Assembly: GCA_035249175.1 (NCBI GenBank)
Contig: DATFGT010000114.1
Span: 1 to 11,487 of the forward strand
Length of the DNA: 11,487 nt
DNA from: 66-474 sp035249175
Lineage (GTDB): Bacteria > Pseudomonadota > Gammaproteobacteria > Xanthomonadales > Rhodanobacteraceae
Reading direction: 5' to 3'
Part shown: in pieces, positions 6,582-11,487 of the stretch
Layout of the letters: each line of letters opens with the position of its first letter
Position numbering within the stretch: position 1 is the first letter of the stretch
The notes under the pieces: generated by a model
What the model saw: only the letters and a program-made list of their open reading frames with translations
Database searches by the model: none
What the model was told of the DNA's origin: nothing
Translations under genes and position numbers: made by a program

Positions 6582-6793
6582 GCATTTCGCACCGTTGTAT
6601 CGCGACGACACTTTCGGCTTGTGCTGGTGGAAGCGAAGCGGAAGGTTCGAAGTTGCGAGTTCCCGATTTTTGGTTGCGCAGAGGCAACTTTGACGGCCCA
6701 CGAACGCTAAAACCCCGGCTCTGCTTGGGGGATACTTACCTGCGAACTGCTCGATAGCGGCCCTTCGTCGTGCCTATTCAGATGTCTGCTATT
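6582..6793. other. Intergenic sequence between the channel gene and the inverted-repeat element
   Basis: No convincing gene. A 59-codon frame starts at ATG 6578, overlapping the channel stop as ATGA, and ends at 6757. Its product has no recognisable domain and no ribosome binding site of its own, so I do not call it. A 7-bp inverted repeat AAGTTGC/GCAACTT (6650-6656 and 6684-6690) is present with a 27-base loop. The stretch is richer in A and T than the flanking genes and may contain decayed mobile-element DNA continuing into the adjacent repeat. Confidence 0.4.
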
Positions 6794-6812
6794 GGCCGAT
6801 TCTGTTGAAAAA
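6794..6812 (+). repeat. Left terminal inverted repeat (19 bp)
   Basis: GGCCGATTCTGTTGAAAAA, perfect reverse complement of 6961-6979. The left flank ends CTGCTATT. Confidence 0.8.
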
Positions 6813-6960
6813 TTCAGGTCGCGTGCCCGGTGGCGAAGAAAGCGCCAATTCGCTGCAAAAGTTGGGTCATGAGAGTTCGATGAGACGTTGTTGGCGAAGA
6901 AAATCGCACCGCAACCGTGCTCTCATGGCCGATGTTTTTTCGACGAATTTTCGAGCCGAG

Positions 6961-6979
6961 TTTTTCAACAGAATCGGCC
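6961..6979 (-). repeat. Right terminal inverted repeat (19 bp)
   Basis: TTTTTCAACAGAATCGGCC on the plus strand. It ends 8 bases before the hrpA stop codon (complement of 6988-6990), so the element sits immediately behind hrpA. Confidence 0.8.
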
Positions 6980-6987
6980 GCAGGCCG

Positions 6988-9900
6988 TCACTTCCGGTTC
7001 ACCGTGGCTAATGCCTGCGCCATCCGCTTGCCGGAAACGGGTTCGGCGGTCTTGAGTTCCTGCGCGAACACGGACACGCGCCATTCCTCGACCAGCCAGC
7101 GCAGGATATCCAGTGCTTCGGAATCGTCACCTGACGCGCGCGCGTCCAGCACCGCGCGCCAGTACGGCAATACCTGCTGCATGCGCGAATGATCGCGGGC
7201 GGGATCGCTGCGCAGCTTTTCGGCGCGCAGGCGCATCGCTTTGAGGTAGCGCGGCAGGTGCGCGAGGCGCGCACGCGGCAGTTCGCGCAGGAAACCCGGT
7301 GCGAGCAGTGCATCGAGCTGGCTGCGCAAGTCGGCATAACTCGCCTCGGCTTGGCCCTTGATCGCGGGCTTCATCCAGGGCTGCAATTCCGCCAAGGCGG
7401 CGAGAATCGGTTCGGCAAGTTTCAAACGTTCCATCGCCGCGCCGAACAGCGCACGCGACACGGCATCGCGCAATGCGTTCCATGCCGTGCGATCGCGCAC
7501 GTCGAGGTCTTGCTCGCGCAGCACATCAGCGAACGCGCCTTCCACAATGTCCTCGCGCAGTGCGTCGGCGCGGCCGCGCAATGCGAACGCCACCGCGAGC
7601 TTCGGCTTAAGCGGCAACTGCTTGCGCGCGCGCTTGAATTCGGCCGCCAACGCAATGCGCAACAGCCGCTTGACACCGGCGCGGTGCGCGGCCGTGGCTT
7701 CATCCGCGCGTTCGAACACCCGCAGTGCCACCACCTCGCCCAGATCGACCAGCGCCGGATACGCAGTCATGCCGTCGCGCGCCCGCGTGGCTTCGGGAAT
7801 CGCATCGAAGTCCCAGTCGCGCGCGTCTTCCCGCGTGACCGCCGCATCCGCGTGGTGCGAAAACGCTTCGCGGGCGCGCGAACCGAATCTTTCGCGCATC
7901 GCTTCGAGGTCGCGGTCTTGCGCCAGCGAACGGCCGCGTTCTTCGCGCAAGTCGAACCGCATCTTCAGGTGCGGCGGCACCGCATCCCCGTCGAACGCCG
8001 TGGCAGCCATCTCGACGCCAGTCACGCGCTCGAGGAACGCCGCAAGCGCGACCGCCAGCGGTTCGTCGCGCGGCGCTTCCGCTTCGATGAAGGCGCGCGC
8101 GAATTCCGGCGCCGGCACGAAGTTGCGCCGCTGCGCCTTGGGCAGGCTTCGGATCAGCGCCGCGACCTTGTCCTGCAGCAGACCCGGCACCAGCCATTCG
8201 CAACGCGCCGCCGGAATCGCATTCAGCAGCGGCAGCGGCACGCGCAGCGTGACACCGTCGGCTTCGTCACCCGGGATGAACCGGTATTCGAACGCAAGCC
8301 GCTGGTTGCCGACCTCCATCGCGTCGGGAAACGCACCGGCATCGCCGTGGGCGCCCGGCTCCAGCACGTCGCGCAGCGACCAGCGCAGCGCAGCGCGTTC
8401 CGAAGCGGAGGCGCGCTTGTACCAGGCATCCAGCGCGGCGGACGAGGCAACATCTTCCGGCAACTTGCCCACAAAAAAGGCAGCCAGATCCTCATCGGAT
8501 TTCAGCAGGCCTTCGCGGCGTTGCTGCGCCTCGATTTCCCGGGCCTCGTCCAGCACGCTCGCATTGGCGCGCACGAAATCGGCACGGCTGTCGATGTCGC
8601 TGCGCGCCAGCGCTTCGCGCAGGAAGATCGCATGCGCGAGCGCCGGATCCTGCTTCGCAAAGGTCACCGCGCGTCGCTCGACCAGGATCAATCCATATAG
8701 CGATACCTGCTCGAATGCCTGCACCGCCCCGCGCGCACGCGACCAGTGCGGATCGCTGCAGGCGCGTTTCAGCAGGTGTGCGGCCTGGCGCTCGATCCAC
8801 GAAGGTTCGATGCGTGCGCCCTGCATGCCCCAAACCTTGCCGCCGAGGTCGAGGATCTGCGCGACGAATAACCATGCAGGCGGCTTCTTTGCCAGCGCCG
8901 ATCCCGGGAATACCTTGAACTTGCGTTCGCGCGTGCCGCGGTACAGGCCCTGCTCGTCCTTGCGCGCGACGTTGGCCGGCAGGCCGGAGAGCAGCGCGAG
9001 GTGGATGGATTCATAAATGTCGGATGCGGTAATGGCGCGTGGCGAGTCGCCTGCTTCCAGAAGCAGTTGCCGGTGCAGCGCGCGCCATTCGCGCATCCGC
9101 ATGAACGATACGAAATGCCTTGCACACCAGTCGCGCAACTTCGATTGCGTCAGCTCCTCGTGCGCGGCGCGATATGCGTTCCACAGGTTCAGCACGCCGA
9201 TGAAGTCGGATTGCGGATCGGCGAATTCGGCGTGCGCGGCATCGGCCTGCTGCTGCTTGTCCGAAGGACGCTCGCGCGGGTCCTGGATGCCGAGGAAAGC
9301 GACGATCGGCAACACCGTGTCGGACACGGCAAGCATCTGCGCCTCGACCAGCATGCGCGCCAGTTGCGCGTCGATCGGAATGTGTGCGAGTCGCTTGCCC
9401 ATCGGCGTCAAGCGCCGCGCGTCATCGACCGCGCCTATTTCGGCCAACCGTCGCCAGCCATCGTTGACGGCGCGTGGATCGGGTGGATCGATGAAAGGAA
9501 ACGCTTCGACATCTCCGAGGCCGAGATCGAGCATGCGCAGGATCACGTCGGACAGTGCGCTGCGCAGGATTTCCGGATCGCTGTATGGGGCGCGCGTCGC
9601 AAAATCCGCCTCGTCGTACAATCGCACGCAAATGCCGGGTCCGACGCGTCCGCAACGACCGGCACGCTGATTGGCCGCGGCTTGCGATACCGGCTCGATG
9701 TGCAGGCGTTCGATCTGGCTGCGGCGCGAATAACGCTTGACGCGCGCGTCGCCGGAATCCACAACCCAGCGGATGCGCGGCACCGTCAGCGAGGTCTCTG
9801 CGACATTGGTAGCCAGCACGATGCGGCGCGCGGGGCCGGGCTTGAACACGCGATCCTGTTCCTTCACCGACAACCGCGCATATAACGGCAGCACTTCGGT

Positions 9901-10851
9901 ATGGCGGTATTGCCGCCGGCCCAGCGCAAGATGCGCGTCCCGGATTTCGCGCTCGCCCGGCAGGAACACCAGCATGTCGCCTTTTGAGTCTTCGCGGGTG
10001 ATGTCGTCGAGCGCGGCAACGACGCGCTCGGTCAGGCCGCTTTCCCGCTCAGGAGGACGGTAACGAATCTCGACCGGATACGTGCGGCCTTCCACCGTCA
10101 CCACCGGCGCATCATTGAAATGCTCGGCGAAGCGCGCGGTGTCGATGGTGGCGGAGGTGACGATCAGCTTCAGGTCGGGACGACGACGCAGCAGTTGCTT
10201 CAGATATCCCAGCAGGAAATCGATATTTAGGCTGCGTTCGTGCGCCTCGTCGATGATCAGCGTGTCGTAGGCCGACAGCCAGCGATCGTGCGCCATCTCG
10301 GCCAGCAGGATGCCGTCGGTCATGAACTTGACCAGCGTATTTTCGCCGAGCTGCTTCGCAAAGCGCACCTCGTAACCGACCACTCCGCCCGTCTCGCCGC
10401 CGAGTTCGTTGGCAACGCGACGCGCCATCGCGCGCGCGGCGAGACGCCGCGGCTGGGTGCAGCCGATCATGCCGGCGATGCCGCGCCCGGCCGCGAGGCA
10501 CAATTTCGGCAGTTGCGTGGTCTTGCCCGAACCCGTCTCGCCCGCGATCACCAATACCTGATGCTCGCGGATCAGGCGCGTGATTTCATCCGCGCGTTGC
10601 GTGATCGGCAAAGATTCATCCAGCGAGATCGGCGGCACCAGCGCGGCACGCGCTTCCCGCTGCGCGACGGATGCCGCGATCTCCTGCGCCAGCTTGCGCA
10701 TCGTCTCCGGCGCCGATGGTCGTTTGCGCTCCCGTCCCCGCAAGCGCGCGCGCAACCGACCCGCATCGCGGGTCAAAGCGCGATCCAGCATGCGTTCCAG
10801 TTCGAGCGGGGTCGGCGCGCCATCATCGCGCCGGGAGTGCTTCGATTCCAT
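6988..10851 (-). CDS. hrpA: ATP-dependent RNA helicase HrpA (DEAH box)
   Basis: Superfamily 2 DEAH-box RNA helicase; E. coli HrpA has been linked to fimbrial mRNA processing and ribosome rescue. From ATG 10851 the product is 1287 residues, close to E. coli HrpA (1300). Motifs: Walker A GETGSGKT (104-111), TQPRRLAA motif Ia, DEAH (201-204), SAT (233-235), LATNVAETSLT motif V, QRAGRCGR motif VI (395-402). Then come the helicase-associated region and the long HrpA-specific C-terminal part (DUF3418 type), ending near VEEWRVSVFAQEL. The frame is open up to ATG 10953, but the added 34 residues have no counterpart in E. coli HrpA, whose N terminus aligns with PTPLELERMLDRAL just after the chosen start. 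No strong ribosome binding site marks any of the candidate starts. The gene is intact and runs convergent to the channel gene, divergent from the M13 peptidase. Identification is very secure; the exact start is less so. Confidence 0.96.
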   Translation of the reverse strand: MESKHSRRDDGAPTPLELERMLDRALTRDAGRLRARLRGRERKRPSAPETMRKLAQEIAASVAQREARAALVPPISLDESLPITQRADEITRLIREHQVLVIAGETGSGKTTQLPKLCLAAGRGIAGMIGCTQPRRLAARAMARRVANELGGETGGVVGYEVRFAKQLGENTLVKFMTDGILLAEMAHDRWLSAYDTLIIDEAHERSLNIDFLLGYLKQLLRRRPDLKLIVTSATIDTARFAEHFNDAPVVTVEGRTYPVEIRYRPPERESGLTERVVAALDDITREDSKGDMLVFLPGEREIRDAHLALGRRQYRHTEVLPLYARLSVKEQDRVFKPGPARRIVLATNVAETSLTVPRIRWVVDSGDARVKRYSRRSQIERLHIEPVSQAAANQRAGRCGRVGPGICVRLYDEADFATRAPYSDPEILRSALSDVILRMLDLGLGDVEAFPFIDPPDPRAVNDGWRRLAEIGAVDDARRLTPMGKRLAHIPIDAQLARMLVEAQMLAVSDTVLPIVAFLGIQDPRERPSDKQQQADAAHAEFADPQSDFIGVLNLWNAYRAAHEELTQSKLRDWCARHFVSFMRMREWRALHRQLLLEAGDSPRAITASDIYESIHLALLSGLPANVARKDEQGLYRGTRERKFKVFPGSALAKKPPAWLFVAQILDLGGKVWGMQGARIEPSWIERQAAHLLKRACSDPHWSRARGAVQAFEQVSLYGLILVERRAVTFAKQDPALAHAIFLREALARSDIDSRADFVRANASVLDEAREIEAQQRREGLLKSDEDLAAFFVGKLPEDVASSAALDAWYKRASASERAALRWSLRDVLEPGAHGDAGAFPDAMEVGNQRLAFEYRFIPGDEADGVTLRVPLPLLNAIPAARCEWLVPGLLQDKVAALIRSLPKAQRRNFVPAPEFARAFIEAEAPRDEPLAVALAAFLERVTGVEMAATAFDGDAVPPHLKMRFDLREERGRSLAQDRDLEAMRERFGSRAREAFSHHADAAVTREDARDWDFDAIPEATRARDGMTAYPALVDLGEVVALRVFERADEATAAHRAGVKRLLRIALAAEFKRARKQLPLKPKLAVAFALRGRADALREDIVEGAFADVLREQDLDVRDRTAWNALRDAVSRALFGAAMERLKLAEPILAALAELQPWMKPAIKGQAEASYADLRSQLDALLAPGFLRELPRARLAHLPRYLKAMRLRAEKLRSDPARDHSRMQQVLPYWRAVLDARASGDDSEALDILRWLVEEWRVSVFAQELKTAEPVSGKRMAQALATVNRK

Positions 10852-11061
10852 CCCGACATGGTATTCGAGGTCCATACGACATTTGGAGCGCCCGATCGCG
10901 ACGGCCGCCGTGACCATGCGAGCAGCCGGCCATGGCGCAAGGCTCCGGCGCACCTCGTCCGGTCACGTCATGCCACTGGTATCGCGTAAGCGACTGCCTT
11001 CATCCTGCAAAACCGCCGCGAACAGTGCATCATGCGCGTTTTCCAGCCTCGGGAGACCTTC
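10852..11061. promoter_or_regulatory. Divergent intergenic region between hrpA and the M13 peptidase gene
   Basis: About 210 bases that must carry promoters for both outward-facing genes, unless hrpA starts further upstream at 10953. I see no clear sigma-70 boxes on either strand. The only firm signal is GGGAG (11051-11055), the ribosome binding site of the peptidase gene. Confidence 0.5.
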
Positions 11062-11487
11062 ATGCCGCGCACAACGATGATCATCGCCGCCGCCGTCGCC
11101 TGTGCGTGCGGAGCTTGTTCGCAACAGTCGCCCAGCACCGGCTCCGCATCGGCGCCGGCCACATCCACGGCCACGGCGGCGACCGTCGCCGCGCCGGATA
11201 TCGGCATCAACCTGTCGTACATCGACAGGTCGGTGAAGCCCGGCGACAGCTTCTTCGATTACAGCAACGGCGCATGGCTGAAGACTGCGCAGATTCCCCC
11301 TGATCGTTCCAGCACCGGCGCGTTCTACGACATCTTCGAGATCACCGAGAAGCACACCGCCGACCTCATCAAGAATGCGGGCGCCGGCAATCCGGCCGCC
11401 GGCAGCAACGCGCGCAAGATCGCCGACTACTACGCCGCGTACATGGACACCGCTGCGATCGACAAGGCGGGCCTGACGCCGATCAAG
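11062..11487 (+). CDS. M13-family zinc metallopeptidase lipoprotein, N-terminal part (cut by window edge)
   Basis: The first 142 residues of a neprilysin/PepO-like endopeptidase, acting by family on peptides in the periplasm. ATG 11062 has GGGAG 6 bases upstream. A short signal (MPRTTMIIAAAVACACGACS) is followed by a low-complexity Ser/Thr/Ala/Pro linker (about 20-44). The lipidated Cys is probably C19 or C14, though neither lipobox is canonical because Leu is missing at -3. Family evidence comes from the M13 N-terminal domain: VKPGDSFFDYSNGAWLKTAQ (58-77) matches the vkPgdDFYxYvNGxWL pattern, then IPPDRSSTGAF (78-88) and KIADYYAAYMDTAAIDKAGL (119-138). The zinc site (HExxH) would lie beyond the window. 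It is transcribed divergently from hrpA. Confidence 0.88.
   Translation, partial: MPRTTMIIAAAVACACGACSQQSPSTGSASAPATSTATAATVAAPDIGINLSYIDRSVKPGDSFFDYSNGAWLKTAQIPPDRSSTGAFYDIFEITEKHTADLIKNAGAGNPAAGSNARKIADYYAAYMDTAAIDKAGLTPIK

Larger units (their letters stand above)
6794..6979. mobile_element. 186-bp MITE-like element or IS remnant with perfect 19-bp terminal inverted repeats
   Basis: The left end GGCCGATTCTGTTGAAAAA (6794-6812) is the exact reverse complement of the right end (6961-6979). The next 9 bases inward match at 6 positions, so the arms extend imperfectly to about 28 bp. The 148-base interior has no transposase frame. It carries an 11-bp direct repeat TGGCGAAGAAA (6831-6841 and 6892-6902) and an 8-bp inverted repeat CATGAGAG/CTCTCATG (6868-6875, 6920-6927). 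Size and structure fit a non-autonomous miniature element mobilised by a transposase elsewhere, or an IS internally deleted to its ends. I see no clear target-site duplication. The parent IS family cannot be named safely from sequence alone. Confidence 0.7.

Noticed and set aside
6700..6735. CCCC...GGGGG stretch as an intrinsic terminator for the channel gene
   Set aside because: The stem is only four pairs with a long loop and no T-tract follows.
6578..6757. 59-codon frame overlapping the channel stop as ATGA
   Set aside because: No ribosome binding site, no domain, and the sequence lies in an AT-richer degraded-looking spacer.
6794..6979. CRISPR-like repeat array
   Set aside because: There are only two copies of the end sequence, inverted rather than direct, and no regularly spaced units.
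6780..6990. Target-site duplication around the MITE-like element
   Set aside because: The flanks (CTATT on the left, GCAGG on the right) show no direct repeat, so none is claimed.
7189..9016. Long plus-strand frames (503 and 552 codons) opposite hrpA
   Set aside because: No recognisable domains; composition (Arg/Ser/Ala-rich) fits antisense shadows of the secure hrpA gene.

Overview
The window is GC-rich bacterial chromosomal DNA with dense genes and long shadow ORFs in other frames. HrpA with its long C-terminal region, a lipoprotein-type M13 peptidase, and an outer membrane factor with an MFS/HlyD pair indicate a Gram-negative proteobacterium. I would guess a gammaproteobacterium of the Xanthomonadales (Rhodanobacter/Dyella-like), but this rests on general gene character, not a database match.

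Layout. (1) 2-199: the 3' end of an unidentified gene cut by the window edge. (2) 200-570: a leader region with two inverted repeats that could be operators. (3) 571-4736: a compact three-gene operon for a tripartite drug/toxic-compound efflux pump, in the order outer membrane factor (NodT family), MFS/DHA2 transporter (EmrB-like), membrane fusion protein (EmrA-like). The first two overlap by ATGA and the third follows after 6 bases. Together they would move a substrate from the inner membrane or cytoplasm across both membranes. (4) 4737-4917: spacer with a GC hairpin and another inverted repeat. (5) 4918-5955: an unusual protein whose N-terminal half looks like a permuted papain/NlpC-like cysteine peptidase domain and whose C-terminal half looks like the ligand-binding domain of an AefR-type TetR regulator, with no DNA-binding helix-turn-helix. 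(6) 6006-6581: a TMEM175-family (DUF1211) potassium channel subunit. (7) 6582-6987: a gene-free, more AT-rich spacer holding a 186-bp element bounded by perfect 19-bp inverted repeats, probably a MITE or solo IS remnant, ending 8 bases from the hrpA stop. (8) 6988-10851, minus strand: hrpA, a DEAH-box RNA helicase. (9) 10852-11061: a divergent intergenic region. (10) 11062 to the edge: the start of an M13-family metallopeptidase lipoprotein.

The most interesting object is the peptidase-like/TetR-like fusion. It sits where a TetR repressor of the efflux operon would often be found, yet lacks the part that would bind DNA. No complete regulator of the pump is visible in the window.
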